Part shown: one piece after another, positions 38,097 to 48,409 of the stretch
How the letters are laid out: every line of letters begins with the position of its first letter
How positions within the stretch are numbered: position 1 is the stretch's first letter
NCBI RefSeq assembly: GCF_963677005.1
Contig: NZ_OY781616.1
Coordinates: 2,228,766-2,292,765 of the forward strand
Source: Maridesulfovibrio sp.
GTDB lineage: Bacteria > Desulfobacterota > Desulfovibrionia > Desulfovibrionales > Desulfovibrionaceae
Direction: 5' to 3'
DNA length: 64,000 bases
Notes under the pieces: model-generated
What the model was told of the DNA's origin: nothing
What the model saw: the letters and a program-made list of their open reading frames with translations, nothing else
The model's database searches: none
Made by a program: the position numbers and the translations under genes

Positions 38097-38147
38097 ATTC
38101 CGGTCTGTAAGGGATCGGTTTAAAAATCACTCTTTAGGAGACTAGTC

Positions 38148-38327
38148 ATGGCACAGCCGAAAAAGAAAACTTCCAAATCCCGCAAGAATATGCGTCGTTC
38201 CCACGACCATGTAGAAACCCCCAACGTAGTATACTGCGAGTGCGGTGAGCCCATCCTCCCTCACAGAGCATGCTCTTCTTGCGGTACCTACAAAGGTCGC
38301 CAGGTAATTACTTCCGAAGATGCCTAG
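38148..38327 (+). CDS. rpmF: 50S ribosomal protein L32
   Basis: A 59-residue ribosomal protein: MAQPKKKTSKSRKNMRRSHD at the N-terminus, then CECGEP and CSSCGTYKGRQV, two cysteine pairs forming a zinc ribbon. TAGGAG precedes ATG 38148. Its last 8 nt overlap the start of plsX, so expression of a ribosomal protein and a phospholipid enzyme is coupled, as in the rpmF-plsX pair of many bacteria. Confidence 0.96.
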   Translation: MAQPKKKTSKSRKNMRRSHDHVETPNVVYCECGEPILPHRACSSCGTYKGRQVITSEDA

Positions 38328-39345
38328 CATAATCCCCCGCATTGCCGTTGACGCCATGGGCGGCGACTACGGTCTCGGGGTTATCGTTCCGGCTGCGGTC
38401 TCTGCGGCCAGGAAGGGTCTCCCCGTTATTCTGGTTGGTGACGAGTACATGATCCGGTCCGAGCTTGAAAAGCTCGATACCGGATCATGTACTATTGACA
38501 TTGTTCATGCCTCGCAGGTTGTCACCATGGAAGACAAGCCCGCCGATGCCATGCGCCGCAAAAAGGATTCCTCGATTCAGGTCGCCTGCAGACTGGTCAA
38601 GGAAGGCAAGGCGGACGGAGTTGTCAGCGCAGGCAACTCAGGAGCAACCGTTGCCTGCGGCATGTTCACCATCGGCAGGATTCAGGGTGTATTGAGACCG
38701 GGAATGGCCGGAATTCTCCCGACCGAGAAAAACCCCATGGTTCTCATTGATGTCGGCGCAAATGTCGACTCCAAGCCCGAACACCTCTTTCAGTTCGGCC
38801 TCATGGCCGATGTTCTGGCCCGCGATGTCCTTGGCTACGACAATCCCCGCATAGGTCTTTTGACTATCGGGGAGGAAGAAGGAAAAGGCAACTCGCTGGT
38901 CAAGACCACCTACGAAATGCTCAGGAATTCTTCCCTGAACTTCGTGGGCAACATTGAAGGCCGCGATATTTTCACCGGAGATGTGGACGTCGCTGTATGT
39001 GACGGATTTGTCGGCAACGTAGCACTCAAACTTTCAGAAGGACTGGCCAACAGCCTGGGCAATCTCCTCAAGGGTGAGCTCAAGCGTGACATCGTCTCCA
39101 AATTGGGGGCCATGCTCGCAATGAAGGCTTTTAAAAGATTCGGTCGTCTGGTAGACAAGTCGGAGTACGGAGGAGCCCCGGTGCTGGGGCTTAAGGGAAT
39201 TGTCCTCGTCTGCCACGGCAAAGCCGACTCCAGAGCGGTTGAACGGGCCATAGAAATGGCTGCCCGCTTTGTCAAAAATGATGCTGTGGCCCACCTCCGG
39301 GAAGGGCTGGCCGCCCACAAGGAAATCACAGCGCCGGAACTCTAG
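38320..39345 (+). CDS. plsX: Acyl-ACP:phosphate acyltransferase PlsX
   Basis: Peripheral membrane enzyme (341 residues) that turns acyl-ACP into acyl phosphate for glycerolipid synthesis. Motifs: IAVDAMGGDYG at the N-terminus, DKPADAMRRKKDSS, GNSGATVACG and the CDGFVGNVALK segment. The ATG at 38320 overlaps rpmF. fabH follows after 90 nt containing an imperfect GC-rich hairpin without a clear U-run, so read-through is likely. Confidence 0.95.
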   Translation: MPSIIPRIAVDAMGGDYGLGVIVPAAVSAARKGLPVILVGDEYMIRSELEKLDTGSCTIDIVHASQVVTMEDKPADAMRRKKDSSIQVACRLVKEGKADGVVSAGNSGATVACGMFTIGRIQGVLRPGMAGILPTEKNPMVLIDVGANVDSKPEHLFQFGLMADVLARDVLGYDNPRIGLLTIGEEEGKGNSLVKTTYEMLRNSSLNFVGNIEGRDIFTGDVDVAVCDGFVGNVALKLSEGLANSLGNLLKGELKRDIVSKLGAMLAMKAFKRFGRLVDKSEYGGAPVLGLKGIVLVCHGKADSRAVERAIEMAARFVKNDAVAHLREGLAAHKEITAPEL

Positions 39346-39435
39346 CGCGCTTTTATAAAAGCAGCCAGTCTCTCCCGCTCTCGGAACGGGCCCGGCTGCC
39401 TGTTCCATTTTCCATCCCAAAACAGGAATGGCATA

Positions 39436-40422
39436 ATGAGTACATTCTCACACATCAGAGGCCTGGGTTTCTATGTCCCGGAGCTATGTTACAGCAATAA
39501 AGACCTTGAAAAATTCGTTGATACAAACGACGAATGGATAACCACACGGACAGGGATCAAACAACGCCATGTTGTTGAAGACGAGACCTGTCTGGATCTT
39601 ACTTACAATGCCGCGGTAAAAGCTCTTGCCAACGCTGAAATGGAAGCCGAAGAACTTACCCATATACTCGTGGGGACCTTCACCGGCGATATGCTTATTC
39701 CGTCCACAGCCTGCCAGCTGATGGAGCGTATGGGCCTGAAAAACAGGGTTGCCATGGATCTTTCCGCAGCCTGTTCCGGTTTCGTATATGCCCTTGAGGT
39801 GGCCAGAGCTCTCATCAATCTTCACCCCGATGCCAAAATACTCGTCTGCGGAGCTGAAGTCCTTACCAGCCGCGTAAACTGGGAAGACCGCTCCACCTGC
39901 GTTCTTTTCGGAGACGGAGCAGGTGCGGCTGTGCTCACCGCCGGCAACGACAGCGAACCGGGCAAAGTCATCGACACACTCCTTTCATCCGATGGCGGCC
40001 CCAGCATGAACCTGACTGTTCAGGGCTCCGGATCGTCTTTTCCCTATAAAATGGGTGATACTGTCGGGGATGAATATTTCATCAAGATGCAGGGACGTGA
40101 AGTATACAAGCATGCGGTTCGATCCATGACCGCTATATCCAATGAAATTCTCAAACGCCACAACCTGACCGCCGAGGATGTGGATGTGCTGCTGCCCCAC
40201 CAGGCCAACCTGCGCATAATAGAGGCGGTAGGCAAAAAACTCGGTGTTCCGCGTGAAAAGGTTTTCGTGAACGTGGATAAATTCGGCAACACTTCCGCCG
40301 CATCCATCCCCATCGGGCTTGCCGATGCAAGGGAAAGCGGTTTTATCAAGGACGGAGATCTTGTTCTGCTGGCAACTTTCGGCGGTGGTCTCACCTGGGG
40401 ATCGTCGCTGATACAGTTTTAA
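39436..40422 (+). CDS. fabH: 3-oxoacyl-ACP synthase III (KAS III)
   Basis: Starts fatty acid synthesis by condensing acetyl-CoA with malonyl-ACP (328 residues). The Cys-His-Asn triad is visible: C113 in DLSAACSGF, H255 in LPHQANLRI and N285 in FGNTSAAS. The N-terminal WITTRTGIKQRH is also typical. It is followed by fabG after 186 nt, without the fabD gene that often lies between them. Confidence 0.95.
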   Translation: MSTFSHIRGLGFYVPELCYSNKDLEKFVDTNDEWITTRTGIKQRHVVEDETCLDLTYNAAVKALANAEMEAEELTHILVGTFTGDMLIPSTACQLMERMGLKNRVAMDLSAACSGFVYALEVARALINLHPDAKILVCGAEVLTSRVNWEDRSTCVLFGDGAGAAVLTAGNDSEPGKVIDTLLSSDGGPSMNLTVQGSGSSFPYKMGDTVGDEYFIKMQGREVYKHAVRSMTAISNEILKRHNLTAEDVDVLLPHQANLRIIEAVGKKLGVPREKVFVNVDKFGNTSAASIPIGLADARESGFIKDGDLVLLATFGGGLTWGSSLIQF

Positions 40423-40608
40423 AGCCTTTTACAGACATGCGGCAATCTTTCACACAACAGTCACAACTACGTTGTATGAAAGGAAATACAGGAACAAAGC
40501 AAACGCGCATGCATGTTTAGGAATAATAATTTTAGATTAGATTTGCAGTCAAAGCCGCTTTAGGCTATGAGACGCATGACTGGTTAAATTTAACATTGAG
40601 GAAAATAA

Positions 40609-41352
40609 ATGAGTGAACTGCCAAGTACCGCCCTTGTGACGGGCGGTTCCAGAGGAATAGGCGAAGCCTGTGCAAAAAGGCTTGCCAAAGACGGCTTTGA
40701 AGTGATCATCACCTATGTAAGCCGCCCCGACGGAGCCGAAAGAGTCTGCGCTGAAATTGAAGCTGCAGGCGGAAAGGCCCGCTCATTCAAGCTTGATTCT
40801 TCCGACCGTGAAGCTGTTGCAGCTTTCTTCAAAGACGAAATCAAGGGCCGAGTCAAACTGGATGTTCTGGTAAACAATGCCGGGATAACCAAAGACGGAT
40901 TGCTTGTGCGTATGAAGGATGAGGACTGGGACAGGGTTATTGACATCAACCTAACCGGAGCTTTCACCTGCCTGCGCGAAGCCGGCAAAATCATGATGAA
41001 GCAGCGTTACGGCAGGATAATCAACATTTCTTCCGTAGTGGCCCAGGCCGGCAATGCCGGGCAGGCAAACTATGTTTCCGCCAAGGCGGGGCTGATCGGC
41101 CTCACCAAGGCAAGCGCCGTTGAACTTGCATCACGGGGAGTCACTGTAAACGCAGTGGCGCCGGGGTTCATAGAAACAGATATGACCGCCGAACTTCCCG
41201 AAAAAGTCGTAGCGCAGATGATGGAAACAATTCCACTGAAAAAACTCGGTAAATCCGAAGATATAGCAAATGCGGTGTCCTTCCTTGCGTCGGAAGACTC
41301 CGGTTATATCACTGGACAGACTCTCGCCGTTAACGGCGGGATGTACATGTAG
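40609..41352 (+). CDS. fabG: 3-oxoacyl-ACP reductase FabG
   Basis: NADPH-dependent short-chain dehydrogenase (247 residues) reducing 3-oxoacyl-ACP. Cofactor motif TGGSRGIG at residues 11-18, NNAG at 89-92, catalytic S141/S142, Y155 and K159, and C-terminal GFIETDMT and [14 protein letters not shown] typical of FabG. GAGGAA precedes the ATG at 40609. It lies 34 nt upstream of acpP. Confidence 0.95.
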   Translation: MSELPSTALVTGGSRGIGEACAKRLAKDGFEVIITYVSRPDGAERVCAEIEAAGGKARSFKLDSSDREAVAAFFKDEIKGRVKLDVLVNNAGITKDGLLVRMKDEDWDRVIDINLTGAFTCLREAGKIMMKQRYGRIINISSVVAQAGNAGQANYVSAKAGLIGLTKASAVELASRGVTVNAVAPGFIETDMTAELPEKVVAQMMETIPLKKLGKSEDIANAVSFLASEDSGYITGQTLAVNGGMYM

Positions 41353-41386
41353 AAAAAAAACTAAAAATAATGATTTGGAGGGGACT

Positions 41387-41617
41387 ATGTCCGCAGCTGA
41401 AAAAGTAAAAGCAATTATCGTAGACCAGCTTGGCGTTTCCGAAGACGAAGTTAAAGAAGAAGCTTCCTTCGTTGAAGATCTCGGAGCCGACTCTCTTGAT
41501 CTCACCGAACTCATCATGGCTATGGAAGAAGAGTTCGACGTTGAAATCGAAGACGAAGATGCTCAGAAGATTCTGAAAGTTAAGGACGCTATCGCTTTTG
41601 TTGAAAGCAAGCAGTAG
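41387..41617 (+). CDS. acpP: Acyl carrier protein
   Basis: A 76-residue acidic carrier protein. The 4'-phosphopantetheine attachment serine is S36 in [14 protein letters not shown]. Its frame is open upstream into fabG, but ATG 41387 has a strong GGAGGGG about 6-12 nt upstream. The terminator-like hairpin after it probably gives a short abundant acpP message with partial read-through to fabF. Confidence 0.97.
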   Translation: MSAAEKVKAIIVDQLGVSEDEVKEEASFVEDLGADSLDLTELIMAMEEEFDVEIEDEDAQKILKVKDAIAFVESKQ

Positions 41618-41648
41618 AGCTGAGTCTCCGATTCACGGATTTTAAAAG

Positions 41649-41694
41649 AGCGCCTTACTGCTCCCACACGGGCGTAAGGCGCTTCTTTTCTTTA
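41649..41694 (+). terminator. Terminator or attenuator between acpP and fabF
   Basis: AGCGCCTTAC (41649-41658) pairs with GTAAGGCGCT (41674-41683), followed by TCTTTTCTTT. Partial read-through into fabF is plausible, since fabF has only about 50 nt of remaining leader. Confidence 0.75.
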
Positions 41695-41740
41695 AGCTCC
41701 GGATCGGAATAACCCAAACTTATCTTACAGGTTCCATTAC

Positions 41741-42979
41741 ATGAACAGGGTAGTAGTAACAGGCGTCTCCGCCATCACCCCCATAGGTAACGATGTAGAT
41801 ACCAGCTGGAACAACCTCCTTGAGGGCAAATGCGGAATCGGTGAAGTGACCGCTTTTGATGCCAGCGAATTCACCTCCCGCATTGCAGGCGAAGTCAAAG
41901 GCTTCGATCCTAAAGAATACATTCCCGCCAAGCAGGCCAAACGCATGGAAAGGTTCACCCAGTTCGCTGTGGCGACCAACCAGATGCTCATGGAGTCCAC
42001 CGGACTTAAGCTTGAAGGCGAGGAAAGAAAACGCGCAGGAGTCATCATCGGCGTAGGCCTGGGCGGCCTTCAGACCATCGAAACACAGCACAGCAAGCTG
42101 GAGAAATCCGGGCCCAAGAAAATCACCCCGTTTTTCATCCCCATCATCATCGGCAACATGGCTTCCGGACAGGTTTCGATCTTCGCCGGCGCACAGGGAC
42201 CGAACATGTGTCTGTGTACCGCCTGCGCATCCGGTACCCACGCCATCGGCTCGGCCTATACCGACATCATGCTCGGACGTGCCGATGTCATGATCTGCGG
42301 CGGTGCCGAATCGACCATCACTCCGCTGGGTTTTGCCGGTTTCACCGCCATGAAGGCTCTCTCCACCAGAAACGACGATCCCCAGACCGCGTCCCGCCCG
42401 TTTGACGGCGAACGCGACGGTTTTGTCATGGGTGAAGGCTGCGGCCTGCTCCTGCTTGAATCCCTGGATCACGCCAAAGCCCGCGGAGCCGATATACTGG
42501 CCGAAGTGGTCGGTTTCGGAGCTTCCGGAGATGCCTACCACATGACCGCCCCCATGGAAGACGGCGAAGGCATGTCCCTGGCTATGCAGGCTGCAATCCG
42601 TGAAGCAAAGATCAGTCCCGCAGACATCGATCACATAAACGCGCACGGAACCTCCACCAAGCTGAACGACCTCTGTGAAACCAGGGCCATCAAGAAAGTC
42701 TTCGGCGACCACGCTTCCAATATAGCAATTGCCGCCAACAAGGGACAGACCGGGCACCTGCTCGGCGGTGCCGGCGGCATGGAAGCTGTTTTTGCGGTAA
42801 AAACACTTGAAACAGGTCTCATTCCCGGTACAATCAACCAGATTAATCCCGATCCCGATTGCGATCTGGATTACGGAAAAGAAGGAACCCGCGAGAAGCA
42901 GGCAAAATACGCCCTCAGCAACTCCTTCGGCTTCGGCGGTACCAACGCCTGTATGCTGTTTAAAAAATTCGAAGATTAA
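41741..42979 (+). CDS. fabF: 3-oxoacyl-ACP synthase II (KAS II)
   Basis: Elongating condensing enzyme (412 residues). Active-site C162 in CTACASGTHAIG, H302 in AHGTSTKLND and H339 in GQTGHLLGGAGG. The C-terminus has NSFGFGGTNACMLF. It extends acyl-ACP with malonyl-ACP. It is in line with acpP and followed by glyA after about 225 nt containing a hairpin. Confidence 0.96.
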   Translation: MNRVVVTGVSAITPIGNDVDTSWNNLLEGKCGIGEVTAFDASEFTSRIAGEVKGFDPKEYIPAKQAKRMERFTQFAVATNQMLMESTGLKLEGEERKRAGVIIGVGLGGLQTIETQHSKLEKSGPKKITPFFIPIIIGNMASGQVSIFAGAQGPNMCLCTACASGTHAIGSAYTDIMLGRADVMICGGAESTITPLGFAGFTAMKALSTRNDDPQTASRPFDGERDGFVMGEGCGLLLLESLDHAKARGADILAEVVGFGASGDAYHMTAPMEDGEGMSLAMQAAIREAKISPADIDHINAHGTSTKLNDLCETRAIKKVFGDHASNIAIAANKGQTGHLLGGAGGMEAVFAVKTLETGLIPGTINQINPDPDCDLDYGKEGTREKQAKYALSNSFGFGGTNACMLFKKFED

Positions 42980-42990
42980 TTCAGAATGCA

Positions 42991-43026
42991 AAAAAGGCCT
43001 TCGGCGAACCGGTCGAAGGCCTTATT
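42991..43026 (+). terminator. Hairpin downstream of fabF, possible weak terminator
   Basis: AAGGCCTTCG (42994-43003) pairs perfectly with CGAAGGCCTT (43014-43023). An A-run precedes it, but only ATT follows, so on the plus strand it would be a poor terminator. Confidence 0.5.
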
Positions 43027-43204
43027 CCCTCTCGCGGAAACGGTTATTACCGGTCCCCGGAAAACAACTTTCCGGCCGGAATAATTCAAATATCGGGTTG
43101 AAGCAGAAAGGGATTCCAACGCCCCTCCAGACCAGGTAAAATCCTGCGCGACAGTCTGTGCGGGCCAAAATTTCAAAATCTTAAAAATTTAACTGGAGCT
43201 TGTC

Positions 43205-44443
43205 ATGGAAGAACTGATGATGAAAGACCCGGCTGTGGCCGCGGCTATCGGCAAGGAAGTCACCCGCCAGATGACCAAGCTTGAACTCATCGCCTCGGAG
43301 AACTTCACCTCCACAGCGGTCCGTCAGGCTATGGGCAGCGTAATGACCCACAAGTACGCCGAAGGCTATCCCGGAAAGCGTTACTACGGCGGATGCGAAT
43401 TCGTGGACCTCGCAGAAGACCTTGCACGTGACCGCGCAAAACAGATTTTCGGCTGCGAATACGTCAACGTACAGCCCCACTCCGGTTCCCAGGCAAACAT
43501 GGCCGTATACTTCGCCGCACTCAAACCCGGCGATACCGTGCTCGGCATGGACCTCTCCCACGGCGGACACCTTACCCACGGCTCTCCGGTAAACTTCTCC
43601 GGCAAGCTCTTCGACATCAAATTCTACGGTGTTGACCCCGAGACCAAGACCATCAACTACGACACCGTTCTTGAGATCGCCAAGGAATGCAAGCCCAAGA
43701 TGATCATTGCGGGCGCAAGCGCATACCCCCGCATCATCGACTTCGCCCGTTTCCGGCAGATCGCCGATGAAGTCGGCGCAGTGCTGATGGTGGACATGGC
43801 CCACATCGCAGGTCTCATCGCAGCAGGAATACACCCCTCCTGCATCGAACACGCACACTACACCACCACTACCACCCACAAGACCCTGCGCGGTCCCAGA
43901 GGCGGTATGATCCTTTCTTCCGAAGAATACGGAAAATCCCTGAACTCGAATATTTTCCCAGGAATTCAGGGCGGTCCCCTCATGCACGTAATCGCCGCCA
44001 AAGCAGTTGCATTCGGTGAAGCTCTCAAGCCGTCATACGTCGAATATCAGAAACAGGTGGTCGCCAACGCTGCAGCACTGGCCGACAACCTCATGAACGC
44101 AGGTTTCGAACTGGTTTCCGGCGGAACAGACAACCACCTGATGATGGTTGACCTCACCAACAAGGACATCACCGGCAAGGATGCCGAACACGCCCTTGAC
44201 GAAGCAGGTATTACCGTAAACAAGAACACCATTCCTTTTGAAACCCGCTCCCCGTTCGTCACTTCCGGAGTCCGTATCGGAACCCCGGCTCTGACCACCC
44301 GCGGAATGAAGGAAAAGGAAATGGAAAAAGTCGCCGGCTGGATAACCGCCGCCATCGACTCCGTAGGCAACGAAACCAGACTTGCCCAGATCAGCAAGGA
44401 AGTTGCCGACTTCGCGAAAGAATACCCTCTGTTCGCATATTAA
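43205..44443 (+). CDS. glyA: Serine hydroxymethyltransferase
   Basis: PLP enzyme (412 residues) interconverting serine and glycine with tetrahydrofolate, the main source of one-carbon units. The PLP lysine is K226 in [36 protein letters not shown] and HSGSQANMA are family signatures. GGAG precedes ATG 43205. It lies at the head of a stretch leading into the riboflavin genes. Confidence 0.97.
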   Translation: MEELMMKDPAVAAAIGKEVTRQMTKLELIASENFTSTAVRQAMGSVMTHKYAEGYPGKRYYGGCEFVDLAEDLARDRAKQIFGCEYVNVQPHSGSQANMAVYFAALKPGDTVLGMDLSHGGHLTHGSPVNFSGKLFDIKFYGVDPETKTINYDTVLEIAKECKPKMIIAGASAYPRIIDFARFRQIADEVGAVLMVDMAHIAGLIAAGIHPSCIEHAHYTTTTTHKTLRGPRGGMILSSEEYGKSLNSNIFPGIQGGPLMHVIAAKAVAFGEALKPSYVEYQKQVVANAAALADNLMNAGFELVSGGTDNHLMMVDLTNKDITGKDAEHALDEAGITVNKNTIPFETRSPFVTSGVRIGTPALTTRGMKEKEMEKVAGWITAAIDSVGNETRLAQISKEVADFAKEYPLFAY

Positions 44444-44537
44444 TTCAACTGCACGTCCGGATCTCTTCCATTTTCCCGTGCATACGGGAAATGAGTGATA
44501 AGACAGTCCGTCAGGACTCATGCACTTTGACATAACA

Positions 44538-44562
44538 GCGGACCCGGTTTTACCGGGTCCGC
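44538..44562 (+). repeat. Perfect hairpin between glyA and the dCMP deaminase gene
   Basis: GCGGACCCGG (44538-44547) pairs with CCGGGTCCGC (44553-44562) over a TTTTA loop. There is no U-run; it lies close to the start of the next gene (44590), so it could separate messages or act as a processing signal. Confidence 0.6.
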
Positions 44563-44589
44563 TTCAGCTTCGAAAGCAGGGAGCATTTC

Positions 44590-45045
44590 ATGGATAACAG
44601 ACTTCCATGGCCCGAATATTTCATGGGTATAGCACATCTCGTCGCCGAAAGGTCCACCTGCACCAGACGCAAGGTGGGTGCTGTTGCGGTCAAGGATAAA
44701 CGCATTCTTGCCACCGGATACAACGGTCCGCCCTCGGATACGGCCCATTGCGCCGATGTGGGCTGCATACGCGAGACCCTCGGTGTTCCCTCCGGCCAGC
44801 GTCACGAGCTCTGCCGAGGACTGCACGCCGAGCAGAACGTCATCATACAGGGCGCGCTGCACGGAGTCTCTCTGCACGGGGCCGAAATATACTGCACCAC
44901 TCAGCCCTGCCTGATCTGCACCAAGATGCTCATCAATACCGGGATTACGGCAATATACTATTCCGAAAGCTACCCGGACGAACTTTCAGAACAGATGCTC
45001 AAAGAAGCCGGAGTCAGGTTTGCACTTCTTTCACCCGACTCTTAG
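44590..45045 (+). CDS. Deoxycytidylate (dCMP) deaminase
   Basis: A 151-residue zinc deaminase of the ComEB/dCMP deaminase type, converting dCMP to dUMP. Zinc and catalysis: H79-A-E81 in [10 protein letters not shown] and C107/C110 in TTQPCLIC. A further His/Cys group ([10 protein letters not shown]) matches the second metal site of this family, distinguishing it from RibD-type deaminases. Its 3' end overlaps the ribD frame by 26 nt. Confidence 0.9.
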   Translation: MDNRLPWPEYFMGIAHLVAERSTCTRRKVGAVAVKDKRILATGYNGPPSDTAHCADVGCIRETLGVPSGQRHELCRGLHAEQNVIIQGALHGVSLHGAEIYCTTQPCLICTKMLINTGITAIYYSESYPDELSEQMLKEAGVRFALLSPDS

Positions 45046-46162
45046 TTTCTACGAAACCTTCATGTCCCGTGCGGTGGAACTGGCCTTGCGGGGCCGCGAC
45101 CGCACGGCTCCGAACCCCTGTGTCGGAGCGGTAATGGTATTGGACGGCCATATCGTGGCCGAAGGATACCACCGGTACTGCGGCGGTCTGCACGCGGAAA
45201 GGGAATGCATTGCCGACGCCCGCAGCAAAGGCGTGAACATGACCGAATGCACCATGTTCGTAACCCTTGAGCCCTGCAACCACTACGGCAAGACTCCGCC
45301 CTGTACCGAAGGCATACTGGAAGCCGGGATCAAGCATATTGTGGTTGGAACACGGGACCCCAACCCCAAGGCGGCCGGGGGTCTGGAATATCTGCAGTCC
45401 AAAGGCGTCAAGGTTGAATCCGGCGTACTGGAAGAGCAGTGCCGGGATCTCATTTCCGACTTTCTGTGCTGGCAGTTCAGCGAACGGCCCTACTCCATCC
45501 TGAAGCTGGCCTGCACCATAGACGGCAGGATCGCCGGGGCCACGGGCGAACAGGAAGCTGTCTCCTGCCCGGAATCATTTGCGGATGTGCAGCATCTGCG
45601 CTCCATAGCCGGGGCTGTGATTGTCGGCGGCAACACCCTGCGTGAGGACAACCCTTCGCTGACCTGCCGTCTTGATCCTCTGCCGGAAGGATATGTTCAG
45701 CCCAAGGCAGTGGTGGTCACCAACTCCCTGCCCGAAGAACCGGACGGATTCACGCTCACATCAGCACGTGCTGCTGAAACAATTTTCTGGACCAATGAAA
45801 CAGAGGCCGCTACTAAGACTGCCTCCGAGCTTAAAAACAGGGGAATCGAAATAGTACCCCTTCCCGAAGGCGAAAAAGGACTTATACTTGAACCGGGATT
45901 CACCATGCTCAGAAAAAAGCATGGAGTGCTGCGGACCCTGTGTGAAGGCGGAGGCCGGTTGGCTCTTTCGCTGATTGAGCAGGGCCTTGTTGATGAATTC
46001 GTCATGTATCAGGCCCCGCGTATTCTGGGCAATGTCCTTGGCAGACCAAACTTCGCCGGTTCCGACAGGAAACTTATCCGCGATGCCACGGAGATGCGCA
46101 TCAGCAGGGTGCAGCAGAGCGGCCGGGACTTAAAAATAGTTTTCAAACCCGAAGGACAGTAA
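45020..46162 (+). CDS. ribD: Bifunctional riboflavin deaminase/reductase RibD
   Basis: Two-domain enzyme of riboflavin synthesis (380 residues). The N-terminal pyrimidine deaminase has H58-A-E60 in [10 protein letters not shown] and zinc cysteines C86 and C95 in [12 protein letters not shown]. The C-terminal half (about 150-375) is the NADPH reductase ([29 protein letters not shown]). I chose TTG 45020, with GGAG 6 nt upstream, because the family pattern YMxRAxxLA begins before the internal ATG at 45062, which would cut it. It overlaps the deaminase gene and is followed by ribE after 3 nt. Confidence 0.92.
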   Translation: MHFFHPTLSFYETFMSRAVELALRGRDRTAPNPCVGAVMVLDGHIVAEGYHRYCGGLHAERECIADARSKGVNMTECTMFVTLEPCNHYGKTPPCTEGILEAGIKHIVVGTRDPNPKAAGGLEYLQSKGVKVESGVLEEQCRDLISDFLCWQFSERPYSILKLACTIDGRIAGATGEQEAVSCPESFADVQHLRSIAGAVIVGGNTLREDNPSLTCRLDPLPEGYVQPKAVVVTNSLPEEPDGFTLTSARAAETIFWTNETEAATKTASELKNRGIEIVPLPEGEKGLILEPGFTMLRKKHGVLRTLCEGGGRLALSLIEQGLVDEFVMYQAPRILGNVLGRPNFAGSDRKLIRDATEMRISRVQQSGRDLKIVFKPEGQ

Positions 46163-46165
46163 CAC

Positions 46166-46822
46166 ATGTTCACCGGAATAATTCAGGGCAAAGGAAATAT
46201 CGAACGAGCCGAGAATCTGGGCAGTGAAACCCGTTTCACGGTTTCGGCTCCCGGAATCGGGGATTATGTAAAAGGCGAATCCATAGCAATAAACGGCTCC
46301 TGCCTGACGGTGGAAACATTCGGCGACACATGGTTCACCTGCTACGCCAGCAGCGAAACCATGTCGGTCACCAATCTGGGAAATCTGAAGGCAGGTTCAA
46401 CCGTCAACTACGAGCGCGCGCTCGCTCTCGGCGACAGGCTGGGCGGGCACATCGTGTCCGGGCACGTGGACTGCATGGGCAAGGTCGAATCCGTGTCCCC
46501 GGCAGGAGAATCTCGCCTGTACCGCATCTCGTTTCCTGCGGATCAGGGAAAATACGTTGTCGCCAAAGGCTCGGTTGCGCTGGACGGCATCAGTCTTACC
46601 ATAAACCGCTGCGGAACGGACTTCCTTGAAGTGAACATCATCCCGGAAACGCAGATGCAGACCACAATTTCCCTGTGGACTCCGGGGTACGCGGTGAATA
46701 TTGAGACGGACGTTATCGGTAAATATGTTGAACGAATGGTTGCGCCATGGACCGGACAAAAGGTTGAGGAAAAAAAAGAGAATTCCATTACATTGGACTT
46801 CCTGCGCGAACACGGATTCTAA
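46166..46822 (+). CDS. ribE: Riboflavin synthase (alpha chain)
   Basis: Dismutates two 6,7-dimethyl-8-ribityllumazines to riboflavin (218 residues). Two lumazine-binding repeats are clear: MFTGIIQGKGNI with GGHIVSGHVD, and the C-terminal repeat starting near GKVESVSP. VAKGSVALDGISLTIN is a signature. It starts 3 nt after ribD. A dispersed repeat and a 356-nt gap separate it from ribBA. Confidence 0.95.
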   Translation: MFTGIIQGKGNIERAENLGSETRFTVSAPGIGDYVKGESIAINGSCLTVETFGDTWFTCYASSETMSVTNLGNLKAGSTVNYERALALGDRLGGHIVSGHVDCMGKVESVSPAGESRLYRISFPADQGKYVVAKGSVALDGISLTINRCGTDFLEVNIIPETQMQTTISLWTPGYAVNIETDVIGKYVERMVAPWTGQKVEEKKENSITLDFLREHGF

Positions 46823-46861
46823 TTCCTGAGGAGACCGGAGAAAACGCTGATTAAATCCATA

Positions 46862-46977
46862 TTTTGATAAGCTTTTCAAAATAACACCCTTAAACTATTT
46901 GTGTTTCCAAAGGAAATTATTCCCTTTGGCCGTCAGAGACGAAAACAAATAATCAAAAGAGCGAAGCGCATCAAAAA
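46862..46977 (-). repeat. Dispersed intergenic repeat, copy A
   Basis: Read on the minus strand it begins TTTGATGCGCTTCG, passes GACGGCCAAAGG, then a palindromic core (CCAAAGGGAAT-A-ATTTCCTTTGG) and AGTTTAAGG. The same order of blocks is seen at 57973 and 61429. The core can fold as an 11-bp stem with a G-U pair. Located between ribE and ribBA. Confidence 0.75.
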
Positions 46978-47178
46978 AAGCAATCAGTGTTACCCAATGA
47001 CCATCATTCGGGTCTGTGTTGAATTTTGTTTACAACATGTTTAAATAAAAGAATATATTTACGAGAAAAAAACATATTTCACCCTTTTCGTTTTTTAGGG
47101 TAAGAAGACAGTCCTGTCCGTAACGCCGGACAGTGAAATAAAAAAGCTCTCCGCCTGTCGGAGCATGAGGATAACACT

Positions 47179-48396
47179 ATGCCTTTCTGCACTATCGAAG
47201 AAGCTATCGAGGATCTCCGCGAAGGCCGCATGGTCATCATGGTAGATGACGAAGACCGCGAGAACGAAGGCGACCTTGTCTGCGCCGCTGAAAAAGTCAC
47301 CCCGGAAATCATCAACTTCATGGCCACTTACGGCAGGGGACTCATCTGCCTGGCTATGTCAGGTGAGATGGTGGACAACCTTAAGCTGCCGCTCATGGCC
47401 CAGAGCAACGGGTCCAAGTTCGGCACCAACTTCACGGTCTCCATTGAAGCCCGTGACGGTGTTACCACCGGGATTTCCGCACAGGACCGCGCAACCACAA
47501 TCCTCGCCGCAGTCCGCGACGGAGTACAGCCAGAAGAGATTGTCACTCCCGGACACATTTTCCCCCTTCGCGCCAAGGACGGCGGAGTTCTGGTGCGTGC
47601 CGGACAGACCGAAGGAAGCGTTGACCTCGCACGGCTGGCAGGTCTCAAGCCTGCCGGAGTAATCTGCGAAATAATGAAGGATGACGGCACAATGGCCCGC
47701 CTTCCCGACCTCAAGGAATACGCCAAGAAACACAACCTCAGGATCTGCTCCACTGAAGCACTGATCAAATACCGCATGAAATTCGGCAGCCATACCGTAA
47801 CCCGTGTGGCCGATGCCGAACTCCCCACCCGCTGGGGCGATTTCAAGGCTTCCGCATTTCATTCCAGCGAAGACAACCGTACCCACATCGCCCTGACCAT
47901 GGGCGAAATCAAGCCTCATGAGCCGATTCTGGTCCGGGTGCATTCCGAGTGTCTCACCGGTGATGTATTCGGCTCCATGCGCTGCGACTGCGGCGACCAG
48001 CTGTCCTCCGCCATGTGCATGATCCGCAACGAAGGCGCCGGAGTACTGCTCTATATGCGTCAGGAAGGACGCGGAATCGGACTCGGCAACAAGATCAAGG
48101 CCTACCACCTGCAGGACCTCGGATGCGACACGGTTGAAGCCAACGAGAGACTCGGATTCAAGCCCGACCTGCGCGAATACGGCACCGGAGCACAGATTCT
48201 GGTCCAGCTCGGCATCTCCAAGATGAGACTTATGACCAACAATCCCAAAAAGATTGTCGGCCTTGAAGGATACGGCCTTGAAGTCACCGAGCGCGTGCCC
48301 ATTGAAATGGATGCCTGTGAAATGAACTTCGACTATCTCAAGACCAAAAAAGACAAGATGGGACATATGCTCGACCATCTTGAAGATAAAAAATAA
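47179..48396 (+). CDS. ribBA: Bifunctional DHBP synthase/GTP cyclohydrolase II RibBA
   Basis: Supplies both precursors of lumazine (405 residues). Residues 1-200 are RibB (3,4-dihydroxy-2-butanone 4-phosphate synthase) with [12 protein letters not shown] and [18 protein letters not shown]. Residues about 205-400 are RibA with the zinc site [18 protein letters not shown] and [14 protein letters not shown] lies 8-12 nt before ATG 47179, immediately after a small hairpin (47152-47163) that might limit access. ribH follows after 13 nt. Confidence 0.96.
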   Translation: MPFCTIEEAIEDLREGRMVIMVDDEDRENEGDLVCAAEKVTPEIINFMATYGRGLICLAMSGEMVDNLKLPLMAQSNGSKFGTNFTVSIEARDGVTTGISAQDRATTILAAVRDGVQPEEIVTPGHIFPLRAKDGGVLVRAGQTEGSVDLARLAGLKPAGVICEIMKDDGTMARLPDLKEYAKKHNLRICSTEALIKYRMKFGSHTVTRVADAELPTRWGDFKASAFHSSEDNRTHIALTMGEIKPHEPILVRVHSECLTGDVFGSMRCDCGDQLSSAMCMIRNEGAGVLLYMRQEGRGIGLGNKIKAYHLQDLGCDTVEANERLGFKPDLREYGTGAQILVQLGISKMRLMTNNPKKIVGLEGYGLEVTERVPIEMDACEMNFDYLKTKKDKMGHMLDHLEDKK

Positions 48397-48409
48397 AGGG
48401 AGATGCACC

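Noticed and set aside
43181..43987. 268-codon open frame antisense to glyA
   Set aside because: It is a mirror of a highly conserved, codon-biased gene; its translation has no family features and no ribosome site.
46823..47178. FMN riboswitch upstream of ribBA
   Set aside because: None of the conserved RFN blocks are present; the gap is filled by a dispersed repeat and small hairpins. The regions before ribD and ribH also lack it.
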